Origin: Anseranas semipalmata
Taxonomy: Eukaryota > Chordata > Aves > Anseriformes > Anseranatidae
Assembly (NCBI GenBank): GCA_013399115.1
Contig: VXAA01001239.1
Span: 316,948 to 380,947 of the forward strand
DNA length: 64,000 nt
Direction: 5' to 3'
Part shown: positions 25,304 to 38,155 of the stretch, one piece after another
Numbering within the stretch: the first letter of the stretch is position 1
Layout of the letters: each line of letters begins with the position of its first letter
Position numbers and translations under genes: made by a program
The notes under the pieces: generated by a model
The model's database searches: none
Told to the model about the DNA's origin: nothing
Seen by the model: the letters and a program-made list of their open reading frames with translations, nothing else

Positions 25304-27922
25304 CATGATATCTAATGGACCCATGTCCCAGCAAGGAAGATGAATAAAACCACCTGGTTTGGCTTTGTGAGGTCCTCTTAAAAGGATTGCCGATAAGAAA
25401 ATCATCAAGTAATTGGAACAGCACCCGAACTAATTGCTGAAGTGAACTATTTTTCTTAGAACTGGTGTAGTATTTTATAGGCAAATAGCTTTCTTCAATC
25501 TTCTGTTGTTTTTTTCCTATAGTCATGTCTGCTGAAAGATGTAAACAAAAATGGCAACTCTATCAAATAGTGCATTTTAAAGATATTTACACATATATAA
25601 ACACGCAAAAATCTATATTCAATCTTACATCTCACATCTAACAACTGCAGTAAGGTACTGATATTTTAGTAGGAGACAGTTTCTTTCAAAAAAGTGTGGC
25701 TCATACACGTCAATAAAAATTTCTCACATGATTTAGCCATTAACCATTTCAGCATGATAATTAGGACTTATTAAATCCTGATGATTTTGTATTTAAATAC
25801 AGATGTTTATAATGATAGCAGAAACCACTGCTGTTGCTGTAGGAAGTCTGGTGTAATATATGATCTTGACATGAACCTTATAATGTTGCACTTTGCACTC
25901 CTGATGAAAGATGCTGACTAATGTGGCATATGCTACGATAATCTTATAAGGATGTGAATCAAAAAAGAAAAGCTTGTGGCTCCATAGGTTGTTGAAAATG
26001 AAAGAATGGTGTCCAGACTGTTATTGGGAAGTAACTACTCAGCGATAACTCAACAGCTGTAAATACAACCTGTCTTCAGAATTTTAAATGGAAGTAACCT
26101 TAAGTGCACTTCACTTTGAAAAGTGAGGCTTGGGTAGCATTACATATCTACCTAAAAGCCAGGTTGTTGAATTGTACCACATCTCATTCTTTGGACGTAA
26201 ATGTCCCAGAGAAGAATAGGAGGACCTTGAAAGTTTTGTGATCTTTTGGCAGTAACTAAACTTGAAATTTGTGGGCTCATGGGTCTTTTTGGTTGTTGTT
26301 GTTGTTCCAAAGAAGAGGGGATTAACCTTGTTAGTCTTAGACTTCAACATTTTAAAAACTGATTTTGCAAAATTTCCTCCTTTTCCCAGTGGAGATCCAC
26401 CACTTCACAGTAGATTCTTTCATTTTTTTGGATTCCCCTTTATTTTTTCTTGCTGAAAGGCATATATATTTGTATGTCTTTTTGTCACTGATTTTCCAAG
26501 ACACCTGCTTATTGCTGTCTCTTCTCAGGAGAAAAAATATTTTCATTTCATTATAATACTCTTTGACCTTTTCTCAACGCCCATTGCTACATGGTCAGAC
26601 TTTCTTTGTATCCATGTCTACTTTCACCAATGTTTTTCTGCCAGTTGAGATTTTCTAGTGGTTTTCAACAAACACAAAAAAGGGGAGGTTTTGATGGTAA
26701 GAGGATTATCAGTATCCCACAAAATACTAACAATTGGTGTTATGGTGTATGTTCCTTTTTTGTCAAGCCTTTCTCCTGATGAATTTGCCAATCATCCCCT
26801 TTCCAACCTATCAAACAAAAGGGCTGCAAAGTCTATCCTTCCTCTAGAATATCTACTTGAGTTCTGCTGCCTCCTGAGGCTTAACTTTCTTTTGTCCAAA
26901 ACTTGATCTTCACTTAATAATAAATTTAAATTTATAAATTAAGCATTTGTTTCATTTATATCCCAAGACATACCACTGTATTTTCCACTCCAACTCTGAA
27001 TTTTTGTGAGGTTGTTCATTTTTCCAAAATTTTAAAATAAAAAGAAGTAAAAAAAAAAGAAAGTAAATGTGTTCATTTTAGCTAAGTTGAAATCAAAGAT
27101 TCATTTTATTTTAAGTTTGTTTCTCTCAGATGTTGTACTACTTGACGAGTCACCACAGAAACATGATTGTTCACACTCTCAGCCGTATCTTTTTGCTTTT
27201 AGCACTCTTACATTCCCTTCACTTTTCTCATTTCTTTACAATGCATTTTTGGCTTCCTCTTCATCATCCTGTGACTATTTCATTCTCTGCCACTAGGCAT
27301 CAGCATTGCTCTCACTATTTCTAGAATATTTCCTAGCTAAGAAATTCTACTGTTTAACTTCAGCCTCAGCGAAGAAATGGTTCACCAGTGGAGTCTAAGA
27401 CTTCAGTCTGCTTTTCTGTAACAAATGATCTTGAACACTCTGAGACCAAAGTTTTAAAGAAAATTCAAGGTAAATAATTACCAGATGACTACTGTATGTG
27501 TGTATGGCCTGTGTGATGAACATACCAAAGAACAGTAGTACTTTGTGGTTTACAGGGAACAGTTTCCAAAAGCACAAAAAAACAAATGTAAGCAAATTTA
27601 GGTACAGAGAGGAGTGGAATAAAATGAGAAAATTGGGAACTAAGTACATTTTACAAGATGCCAAATCCACAATTCTGTGATCAAAAAAAAAAAGGTTCTT
27701 CAGGCACATTGCACAAGATCATGAAGTGAGAGTTATGAAACATCAGAAAAATCAGGGAACATTTCTGAAAAGGCAAAAAACAAAGGGAACAAATCTGAAA
27801 ATCTAGTTATCTGAATTGTCTTACAATGATTCTGGGCCACTTTAGGTGCAATTGGTTGAAAGCTTAATTGTAATCTAGGAAAGATGCAATTTCTTATTAC
27901 ATATTTCTGTTCTCTTTCGCAG
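25304..27922. other. Non-coding AT-rich stretch
   Basis: No transposon or gene is recognised. Contains a (TTG)n at about 26287-26304 and several T- and A-rich tracts. Short open frames on both strands show no domain. Confidence 0.5.
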
Positions 27923-28074
27923 AAAATTTCAGTTGATGGAGGCCATATCTTCTGTGATGATGCAGAAATACTTTTCATTCTTGGAGTAATTAGGAGGAAT
28001 TTTAAAAGAATATGGCCTTGTATTCTCACTGTAGATGTCATTGGACAACTAGTATTGACTGAGCAAATGCTAAG
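27923..28074 (+). CDS. Candidate internal exon, 152 bases
   Basis: A long pyrimidine tract ending TTCTCTTTCGCAG precedes 152 bases ending CTAAG|GTACCA. Only one frame is open, 50 codons plus two bases, including SVDGGHIFCDDAEILFILG. It would join in phase to the candidate at 55450, which starts with one completing base, although 27 kb apart. The peptide is not recognised. A longer minus-strand frame (28389-27733) covers the same DNA but begins in a poly-T/poly-A run and looks accidental. Confidence 0.25.
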
Positions 28075-28260
28075 GTACCAACCAAGTTTAAAGATGTTGG
28101 GAGAAAGCAAAGAGTAACTGAAATGCTTAGTGATTTCGATACTGTTTTTTTGTTGTTGTTGTTTGTTTTTGTTATAGTTACACATACAGATATGGAAAGC
28201 AGGCAGGCCATTTTTACAGGTTGGTGCATAGCAGCCCAGGAAATAGCAAACTAGAAAGTG

Positions 28261-28570
28261 TTGCAGGCTTACGATGGGTAGCCAGCTGACCATGAAATCC
28301 CAGTGCAACCGAATGGGTAAACAGCCAGAAGAGCTAATATTACTCTGTTGAGGTGTGAAAAAAAAAAAAAAAAAAAAAAAGAATAACAAGTAAGACCTGA
28401 GTTAAAGAATAACATCAAAAATTTGGGATGATTCAATGAAGAGCTGCAGGAATAGAAAAACAGAGACCAGAAACTGAAACTAGACAAATTCAAGTAAAAA
28501 TATGATGTCTTTCTAAAAACTGAGTGCTATTAACCATTGAAACTACCTCCTTGAGCTGGCTTCTCTGTCA
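28261..28570 (+). mobile_element. Ancient CR1-family LINE fragment
   Basis: Sequence near 28280-28330 (GCCAGCTGACCATGA and what follows) and near 28475-28560 (AACTAGACAAATTCAAG, then GAGTGCTATTAACCATTG) matches, in order, the 3' coding and tail part of old amniote CR1 elements. A 23-base A run at 28358-28380 interrupts it. Very diverged, no open frame. Confidence 0.45.
28358..28380. repeat. Poly-A run
   Basis: A23 inside the decayed CR1 fragment. It may have arisen by slippage or mark a nested insertion. Confidence 0.9.
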
Positions 28571-30233
28571 GTGGAAATATTTCTAGAAGAGTTAGTTTTC
28601 TAGTAGAGTTAGGTTTTTTATTTTTTTTATTTTTTTTTTCCCTGAGAGAAAATTGTTGATGGAGGCAGAAATTAATTCAGTGGAATCAGTGGCCTGTGTT
28701 GCGCAGAAAGCAGAGTAGGCCTTTCTAGAGGCCTTTTTTGATCTAGAGATCAAAACATCCTTGTCTGACTTTGCAGGTTATAAATCTTTCCCTATAGATT
28801 CTTTGGGCAGGTGTTTTTCTATTGCAGTTTTTGTTCATTTTGAAAAACAGTGAAAGCACGTTAGGTGATTATTTGATCATTTAAAATATTTGCCCTGTAA
28901 TTCATTTCTAAATGAAAAAGGCTTTGTTTTTAAAAATTAGTATGATTATTCTTTTACCAGGTATAACTACCAAGTGCAAAAAGTAGACAGTTATATTCTC
29001 AAGGACAATATCTGTTTATCATTAAACTTATTCTGCTATTCCTTTTTTTAAATTTGCTATTTTATGTAAAATGTTTATGATAAGATTTTTATACCCATTC
29101 CACTGTGTTATTTCATATGCATTAAAATGTATGGTTTTATGTAATAGCATATTTAACAACTTCAAAAACTATTTCACTAAGAAACCGCTGTCTTAATATT
29201 TTTATACTCTGTCATGTCAATGCATTTTTAGTAATTTGTACAAGATGATTTATCGTTTAAAATGATGGAAAAACTTTAAGTGTAGAAATGCTTAAAATCC
29301 TTGGCTGTATGCATAGGCAGAAGACTACCTACACATTAAAGCTGCCCAAGGACATGCACCATTCCCTCGTAAATATGCAGCCCATTGAATGCATTTTCCT
29401 TGGAAAGAACCTCAATGTTTGAGTGGTCTGTGGATCACTTTGAAGTGTTCATGATAACCGTATGTATGAAAATGTTATGAACTGTGGAACATCTAGCCTT
29501 AAAGAATAATGAGCTTGTCTGTAGGAACCGATGTAGGAACTTGTACTTTCAACCCAACTCACCCTCCACGTTGCTCTGACATGTTCTGCCTCTGAAGGAT
29601 GGTAGCTGCCAGTGTTAGTGCAGCCCTGGGCTTGAGTGCATCTATCCCTTGCCCGCACCGTCAGCGCTAATGCAGTTATGTGGCTTCTGGACTGGTGTTT
29701 GCACGCAGCTGGCTTGGAGCGTGGGCAGAGTAAACACAGAATTGCCCCCATCTGGATAGATTTGTCCTGTGGTACTGAAAAGGGTGGTACCAGAACAGCC
29801 TTACAATAGCAGCCAAGCCTCCCCCCCCCAAACTTCTGACTTAGCTGTGATTCATATGAAATTTGTAAAGCTGATGATTGAAATTATATGATATTGCTTC
29901 CTGACACAGCAGGAGACTGATCTTGATGATGGAAGACGTTCCCTGTCTTCTGTCTTACAGAATTTGTTGCTATGACTTAGCCAATGTCGACATGCTCAAA
30001 CACAGTGAGAAGAAAGCCTTGGTATTTGTGGTGGCACCAACGCACGTTACAGACCCCCTGCTGCTTGATCAAACATAGCTTTGAGGATGATGGTGCCTTG
30101 CTGGAAGTTAGGAAGCTCTTTCAGGGTAACCTCACAGCAGCTTATCAAGGATGTGCAAACCTCCAAATAGATGCAGTTACCCACCTAATTGAATAAAATG
30201 GCTGTTATTTCATCTCTGTGTTACAGAAGAAAC

Positions 30234-30259
30234 TGTGTGTGTGTGTGTGTGTGTGTGTG
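30234..30259. repeat. (TG)n microsatellite
   Basis: About 13 uninterrupted TG units. Confidence 0.95.
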
Positions 30260-32598
30260 AGAAAGAAAATGAATTTTGCTGCAAATGTATGCTTTGAGCT
30301 ATTCTTTCACAGCAGGGACTTTAAATTCACCTGGTCCACTTACTACTGAACTGGCCGTGAAAGTCAAAACACAAAATTACTTCAATTTAGAAGTCTTGCA
30401 GACACAATAGCCTCCTCCAGGGTTGGCTCTGTATCCCACCATGCGAAGGGTGGCTAGGATCACCCTCTCTCTGCATGCTATTTGGACATTGTTTGCTGTC
30501 CTTCGTTCCGAAGCACAAAGCCTCCATCTTGCCCTTTCACACTTTCCCCTGGATTTTATCTTTTTTTTGGGGGGGGGAGAGAAAACTGATTGCCTCAAAG
30601 GGAGGGGAGCTTTATTCTCCTGGTGTTTCTGAGCTTCTGATGGTGGCAACTTAAAAAAAAGTCACAGGCTCACTTGTCTCCCCAGAGGCTCCTTCTTTAT
30701 CTCCTTCTTTATCCTTTTTATACGGGAGGAGTTGCCATGCCATTGAGTTTTTATGATTCCCTTTTGTTCTAAAGGCCCATACCTAGAGAAAGTGGTTTGT
30801 GAAGAACGACACCAGGAAAATTATCAGATTGAGTTGTCATCACTTTGCACTGCAATCCAGTTTTGTTTAGTTAAGCAGCAGATGTATCATGAAATTAGAC
30901 CTCATAAAGCATTTATCAGGTCATTTCTAACGTTATTCCATTTCTGTCTAATCTTTATAGGGAGATTTTCTTCCTCTCCCTGGGTCCAATTTAATTTAAA
31001 ACAAAAATAGTCTGGATTTTGTAGGACAGAAGCCCTAAAAAATTTAATTTTTTAGGCCTTCTGGACATTAAAAAAAATTGAATCAGGCACCTCATGAGTA
31101 CATTGGTCCTTCCTCTGCAGATCTCCTTAAATTCGTCAGATGACAGTGTAATTTCCAGTTACTGCTGCTTGTTTGGAAAAGGGTAGGTCACATGGAATAG
31201 AGGTATAATTATTAAGATACATAATATTATTGTGACACAATTATGAACGTTTAATCACAGTAAAATAGATAGGTTTAGCAAATGCACACCAGAGGAATGT
31301 AGTATATTACGCACACAAACTTGCTGCCGTCTCCCCCTTTCTCTGATGCTGTACTCATCTTTCCGCTGCCACTCTTTGTCCCCACGTGGGTGGCTACACG
31401 GAGCCATCGGATCCTGTGTCCTGCGTGGAGAGGAGCGTGGCGGTGATGGTTTCTTCTTTCTCACCTTAGGATCTGCTCTGCCTCATTTCTGTATGTTTGT
31501 TAATGTGCTGTACACCTTGCTCTTTCCTCATCAGTTCACAAGTCCAATTTGCATCTGAATTTGCTGTACATGGGGTGTTCTGTTCATTGGATGCTTGTTA
31601 TCTGCTCACATTGTTAACCCTAAAACTGGTTTTGCTGAACTCCTGGGGCTGTAACTGGGGAGAGCTGTTTGGTGGTCTCTGTTTCTGTGGGTCTCATGCC
31701 TGTACCCTGAAGATGCCTGTCACGTCTTTGAGCAAAGAGCTAATAGCATGTGTGGCAAGAGACATGATACTGGGTCTACATCTATTTTGTCACTGCTGCG
31801 TTAAGCTCAGTTTTCATTGTGACTTTCTTTATGCATCGCTGAAAGACCTAAAGGTCCCAGTTAAAAAGAGTAATTCACTTCTATTTCAGTAAATATGTAA
31901 TTTCAACTGAATGCTTCAGAGCAGAGTAGGAAGTTTATTAACAAGCATAATACCCATTTTTATTTTTCATCAGGAGATTCACAGTACCCTTTTCACAGCC
32001 AGCAGAAAAAAAAGAGAATCTCTTGTTCACTGCTCCCTGTGGAGATATTACAGACTGTTGCTAGTAAAATGTAACATAACCAAATATTAAAAAAGAATGC
32101 TTTTTCTTGAAAAAGTTGGGAAAATGTGTTAATAGCAAGGTGCAAATGTAGCCAGTTCTAATAGCTCAGGAAATCACTGCTTTGCAGCATTATTGCTGTA
32201 TTTATCTGCCTTGTTATGCCACCATTATGTTGCTAACATTTTTCTGGACCTACACTGGGACAGGTGCGAGCAGATTCTAGCTGGGGAGCTGCTGATTTAC
32301 ATTGCTCCAGTGAATGGAGAATAGGCTCTTAAAAGCTACTGCTGGAATTAAGACATATAACACAGCTTCCAACCCTGCTACACAAATAACAATTATGTGT
32401 TTCTATTTGTGAGGCTTTAAATTTCTCCACCGACTGAAAAATATGTTAAAAAAGTAGTCTTCAAGTCAGATTTTGGCAGTTTACAAAGCACTCTTCTATG
32501 TCATTAAATTTTCCTAAGAGATTCTGGATATTGCCATCCCAGAGGGTTTTGCTTCCAAGTTTGGTGAGATGAATTTGTATTTTTTCTACTTTCTTTAG

Positions 32599-32654
32599 GA
32601 CAGGAACAACAGTTATCCCAAAAAGCTCAAATGGTCATTTATAATGAAATATCA
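32599..32654 (+). CDS. Weak candidate exon, 56 bases
   Basis: Acceptor TCTACTTTCTTTAG and donor TATCA|GTAAGT bracket 56 bases. Two frames are open; the one starting after two bases reads QEQQLSQKAQMVIYNEIS and ends in phase 0. That entry phase would accept an exon ending in phase 1, such as the proposed end at 10167. Short exons like this arise often by chance. Confidence 0.15.
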
Positions 32655-35278
32655 GTAAGTATATTAAAGATACCTGCTTTCCAGAAGGTGTATTTAAGCC
32701 ATTACAAGGCACAGTACTGGTGATTGCTGTGAGGGTAGTAATGAAAAGTCTGACAGCCGTGAAACTGAAGAACATAATATCTGAATGCAGCAAGCAGTGA
32801 AATAGCTGCACATTTCAAATGACACAACAGTCCTCACTGAAGAGCTTTTCTTCTGCTTGGAAATTGGTAATAAAATGCTGTATGCTTGCTCTGGAGCTTG
32901 GGCTTTGAACTGGGGCTGTGAGTTGGAGCGTTCACAAAGTACATGGATGGTTTTTGAGGGAACAAAAATGGCAAAAATTTCTAATCATTCTATGGCTCTA
33001 GTAATAATCTCTATCCATTTCTAGGGTCAAGGTAAAATAGTGACGCAAGTTGCTTTAGAGAATCTTTTCATGCTCCAGAGAAAGGTGGAATTTCTCCACT
33101 CTATGGTAGTTTTAGAACAGTATCATCACTAGAAGAAAAGAAAAATTTTAGTCAGCAAATGAGAAATTTTTTTGCAGTCTCTCTCAGCTGTGAGGTAGCT
33201 CTCTTTTCATGTAATTTATGTTTTGAATACAAGGGGGGATTTTCAGAGGAGCCTATTGTCTTGGTGCCAAAGTACCCATTTACTTAGTTTCTGGCTTCCT
33301 TCTGCCAAGTGCAGCCCCAGGGTAGGGTCCTGAACCCCTCCATAAACCATCCTGTGAATTACGTACCTGTGAATACCTGAATACCTGTGAATTAAGTGAC
33401 CAGAGGGCTCCAGACTGAGAACAGGGCAATAGGGAATTCTGAGAATTGTGGTGAGTTTGCTACTCCTTTCAGGCAACATAATGAATTATTTTAAGGAGCC
33501 AGAGAGCTGGCAAAGCCTGTGCATCTCTGTTCTGTTTCTGCGTATATATGGACTCTGCTATGTGTGGACTTAAAGTTGTGGCTTTTGTTTTACGGTAGAG
33601 CTAAACTCCCACAGCTTCTAGAACTATTCTCTGGTCCATGGAGAGTGTATGCAGGGCAAGTGGATGTGCCCTTTCCCTCTGTCTCTCCCTCCTCCCCGGC
33701 ACAATTAACTGTTGCATCATTGCTTGTTATTGTGGGGGACTGAAATCCAGGTGAGCCCACCAGTCATGTAGCGTAGACCACCCTATGAACTGTGATTTGG
33801 ATGCTCTCCTAAACAGCAGGAGATACAGGTTTAAAACTTCCTAGGCTAAATAGCTCTCCCCCTTTTTACACATTAGTGATTGGATATAAAGTAGCCTCTG
33901 CCTAGCTCTATGCAGTCAGGATGCAGGTTTTTGCTCAACTGTCCAAATGCAAAGCCACAGGTACGTAGGAGAGGTGTCAGCACGTGGCTACATCTTGCTA
34001 CCTAGACCTGAAGCACTCACTGAAAATTTGAAGTAATTTTAATATCTCAATAATCAATCATCAGAGGTTTGTTAACTAAGAAGACTCTTTTGAGGCTGGA
34101 AAGATGATTGATGTTACCTCAAGAGCCATCTGGGGAGCACTGTAGATTTCTAGAGTCAAGACTTGTGGCTAAGATTTCATATTTTGATTAAAGGTTGATT
34201 AAGGAGTCCAGAGGATGTGAAAGGGAGAGCTTCTTCTAAAAACTTGAAAGTTCTGGCAAATGAGAGCAACCTCAGAATATATGGCTAGTATTTATGTGCT
34301 AATACTGTAGCTCGAGTTACCTTTATTTTTTTCTTGCTTTAATTTGTTGAAAAAAAATACATATTCTTTAAAGCAGAACTGTATGGATGCCTGCAGTTAT
34401 TGGGAGAATTCCTACACTTCACAGGGCAGAGCAATTCCTTGTCTAGTTTGGCATTTAGCTTAATAAAATGAAAGAAAGCTAACCTCTCCAAATTTCATTA
34501 TGGTGTTCTTTTAATTTTATTCTGAGGTTCACTTAATAGAATACATCATATCAGCGCCAGTACTACAATCACAATGCTTCAGGGCCTGCTAAACTTCTGG
34601 AGACTTCTTATTCAGCGTCTCACAAATGACACCTCCCAAGGGACTGAGGCCTCAGGTAGGGTACCCAGTTCTTGATTTAGGACTTACTTTTTCTTAGAAG
34701 TGCTTGTGAAGGAAGAGGTGATTGATGTGAAGCCATAGCAAGGCATGTAATGTCAGTTGGTTGCTTTTCTCCTGCTCCCTCCTCTGTCCTGTCTCAGGGC
34801 AGCCAGAGATGCTCCTGAGCCTCAGGTGGTCACCTCAAAATGAGGTATGTACCAAAAAACAGCTTTACATGTTCTTAAAGGACATGTGGAACATAAATTA
34901 AAAAAAAAAAAATGCAGTTTTTAGACTGGGAACTCAACCATAAATCAGAAAGTTTTTTGTTTTAAAAATTATTAACAGAGTGTTAGGCTGACTTTCTTGC
35001 ACATTGCTGCATAAATACTGATAAAGCACGTAATTATAATAAGCATGTTTTACTAAGCTCTAACCTGGTGCTAATGTGAGCAATTTGATTGATTTGGTCA
35101 GGAAGCTGGTCTAGTCTGGTATTGCTGAAAAAATGGCCCTTTATTATGATGATTGCTTTTTATCTGCTTGTTTATTTATTCATTTAGAGCTGATGTTGCA
35201 CATATGGCCGGATGGTGAAAATGTCTGAGAAATTATATTAATCAATTGGTATTTGCATATTTTAGGTTGGTGTGGAAG

Positions 35279-35300
35279 AATTGTAAGTGCACTTACAATT
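35279..35300. repeat. Perfect 22-base palindrome
   Basis: An uninterrupted inverted repeat centred on GTGCAC, with arms AATTGTAAGTG and CACTTACAATT and no spacer. It could bind a dimeric factor or form a small cruciform. No known motif is recognised. Confidence 0.85.
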
Positions 35301-37296
35301 AAAGTTACTGATAAATCTTTAGGCAAAACTGAACAAATGCAAATTTTTGGAAAAGAAAAACATGACTTCAGAAGTCACATGATTGTTTGGAATTAATCGC
35401 ACTAATGTTTTTGCTTCAATGTACTCATCCTATCCTGGTGTTCAAGATGCAGTATTGCACAGAGTGAAACAAGGACATCGTGCCTAATTGGAAAACTCAT
35501 GCCAGAATTTATCTTATTAGAACTGAATTAAAAAGTCAGAGAAAATGAATCATTTCCTAAATTAATTACTGTATCACTTGCTAACTGTCATTAAAATCTT
35601 GTTTACTTGATCCAGTGACAAAGCTAATGAAGAAGATATATGTGCTTCTAAAACTAATGAATATTTTAAGCACTTTGTTCCTTTAACATCTCCCTCAATT
35701 GGTTTAGCAGACAACTGCAGCATCATGTCATTCTCTCCTGGACAGAGAAGCCTTTGGTGACCCAGCACAGAGCAGTAACGCGGGCAGATCAGGCAGCAGG
35801 CAGCCCTTCCTGGGAGTCACAGCTCTGTCGGAAAGCTGGAGGGCAAGGGCAGATTTTCCTCCTTGCTGGTACAGGGCTAAAGCCAGAGATTAGTAATAAA
35901 TTGGAATGATCAGTTACTAACTTAAATACAAGTCTAAAGCTGTGGAAATAGCAAAAGTCCTGTCACCATGCTTACCTATTTAAAATGTTCTTACTACAGG
36001 ATTTGCTCTGTTGCTGCCAACACTTTCGATAGGCGTGTTTTCATAGGGGGAAAATATTTATTGTGACATCTGTTTTTCCACTCTGTGTAGTATAAAGGTG
36101 TCCTGAAAATAACTCACAGTGGGGAGGTGGGGAGAAGAGATTTAAATGCCAGCAGTCACCTCTTTTTTTTTTATAACCAGGTTCCTTTCCTGTGCCCATC
36201 CTTATGCCCTCTGATTGCCTTATAAAATATTTCTTTTACCAGTCAAACTGTACTGTCTCTTTCAGGATGTTTCATTGGCATTTTAGGTGGAGATTCTACT
36301 CTGATAATTTATCTATATGTGATTATTTTCATGAGATTTTAAACTTTTTTTTTTTTATAAACACAAAAATGAGCATGGCAAGCAAGTGCATCCAGTTCTT
36401 ACATCCAGTTCTGCAGTGTAGCCATGTAGAAGTAATGCAACTCTTAAAGCAAACTGACTTCCCCTTTATTACACTCACACAACCATTTAAAAGCACATTC
36501 TACTACTATTCCCATCTTCTTCTTTGCTTACTTTCCCCCAAAACCTTAAAAAAATTAAAGTCATGCAACCCCTCTCTCCTCAGCCTTGCAGGTATTACTT
36601 ATTGCTTCCTGAATCATTTTTTAAAAGCTTGGATATTATTTTGAGCCTGATGGTCAAACTGCAGGTGTTCTTCACAATATTTTATGTACCTAGAATACCT
36701 GAGAGATTATTTCTGAACCACATACCTTTCATCTTTTGGATATCTTTAGTGTTTAGTGCAGATGTCTTCATCAACACTGGCTCTGATGCTTTTTATGGTG
36801 GAACAAGTCCGGGACCACCTAATGAAGCTGGACGTGTATAAGTCCGTGGGGCCAGACGGTATACATCCCAGGGTGCTGAGAGAGATGGCTGATGTCGTTG
36901 CCGAACCGCTCTCCATCATATTTGAAAAATCATGGCTGTCGGGTGAAGTCCCTGGCGACTGGAAAAAAGGAAACATTATTCCCATTTTTAAGAAAGGGAG
37001 AAAGGAAGACCCAGGGAATTACAGGCCGGTTAGCCTCACCTCTGTGCCTGGGAAGATCATGGAGCAGATCCTCCTGAAAGACATGCTAAGGCATGTACAG
37101 AATAAAGAGGTGATCCGGGACAGCCAGCACGGCTTCACCAGAGGCAGATCTTGCCTAACCAATCTGGTGGCCTTCTATGATGGAGTGACGGCATCGGTGG
37201 ACAAAGGAAGGGCGACGGACGTCATCTACCTCGACTTGAGCAAAGCCTTTGACATGGTCCCTCACCACATTCTTCTCTCTAAATTGGAGAGGTATG

Positions 37297-37731
37297 NNNN
37301 NNNNNNNNNNNNNNNNNNNNNNNNNNNNNNNNNNNNNNNNNNNNNNNNNNNNNNNNNNNNNNNNNNNNNNNNNNNNNNNNNNNNNNNNNNNNNNNNNNNN
37401 NNNNNNNNNNNNNNNNNNNNNNNNNNNNNNNNNNNNNNNNNNNNNNNNNNNNNNNNNNNNNNNNNNNNNNNNNNNNNNNNNNNNNNNNNNNNNNNNNNNN
37501 NNNNNNNNNNNNNNNNNNNNNNNNNNNNNNNNNNNNNNNNNNNNNNNNNNNNNNNNNNNNNNNNNNNNNNNNNNNNNNNNNNNNNNNNNNNNNNNNNNNN
37601 NNNNNNNNNNNNNNNNNNNNNNNNNNNNNNNNNNNNNNNNNNNNNNNNNNNNNNNNNNNNNNNNNNNNNNNNNNNNNNNNNNNNNNNNNNNNNNNNNNNN
37701 NNNNNNNNNNNNNNNNNNNNNNNNNNNNNNN
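37297..37731. other. Assembly gap (435 N)
   Basis: A run of N inside the CR1 element. Its length is a multiple of three, so the frame stays open across it by calculation only. Confidence 0.99.
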
Positions 37732-38128
37732 TCTCCTATGAAGAAAGGTCGAGGGAACTGGGCTTGTTTAGCTTGGAGAAGAGAAGGCTCTGGGGAGACC
37801 TCATTGCGGCCTTCCAGTACCTGAAGGGAGTGTATAAACAGGAGGGGGAACGCCTGTTCACACACGTTGAGAGTGATAGGACAAGGGGGAATGGTTTCAA
37901 ACTAAGACAGGGGAGATTTAGGTTGGATATTAGGAGGAAGTTTTTCACTCAGAGGGTGGTGAGGCACTGGAACAGGTTGCCCAGAGAGGTTGTGGATGCC
38001 CCATCCCTGGAGGCATTCAAGGCCAGGCTGGATGTGGCGCTGGGCAGCCTGCTCTAGTAGTTGGCAACCCTGCCCAGAGCAGGGGGGTTGAAACTAGATG
38101 ATCTTTAAGGTCCTTTTCAACCCATGCC

Positions 38129-38155
38129 ATTCTATGATTCTGTGATTCTATGATT
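38129..38155 (+). repeat. CR1 terminal octamer repeats
   Basis: ATTCTATG, ATTCTGTG and ATTCTATG in tandem followed by ATT, the characteristic end of bird CR1 elements. It fixes the 3' boundary and the strand of the insertion. Confidence 0.95.

Larger units (their letters stand above)
28571..36789. other. Mostly unique non-coding DNA
   Basis: Holds T-rich tracts (28615-28640), a C9 run at 29821-29829, a (TG)n at 30234-30259, a small candidate exon at 32599-32654, an ancient-repeat crumb at 33236-33290, and a region at about 34930-35420 with an octamer-like ATTTGCAT and a 22-base palindrome. No gene is demonstrated. Confidence 0.45.
36790..38155 (+). mobile_element. CR1 LINE, 5'-truncated, young, with internal gap
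   Basis: The + frame encodes the CR1 reverse-transcriptase region: [51 protein letters not shown] and [17 protein letters not shown], then a 435-base gap, then [19 protein letters not shown] through [16 protein letters not shown] to a stop at 38055-38057. The 3' UTR follows and ends in the octamers at 38129-38155. The endonuclease and start of ORF2 are missing (5' truncation, usual for CR1). The conserved YADD-type catalytic motif would lie in the gap. No stops are seen in the sequenced parts, so the copy is comparatively recent. Confidence 0.95.

Noticed and set aside
27733..28389. 218-codon open frame on the minus strand
   Set aside because: It starts in a poly-T (minus) run, crosses a decayed CR1 fragment and the + strand candidate exon, and has no domain. 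Length alone is not evidence in this setting.
33351..33400. Direct repeats of CCTGTGAAT
   Set aside because: Very short local duplication with no wider structure.
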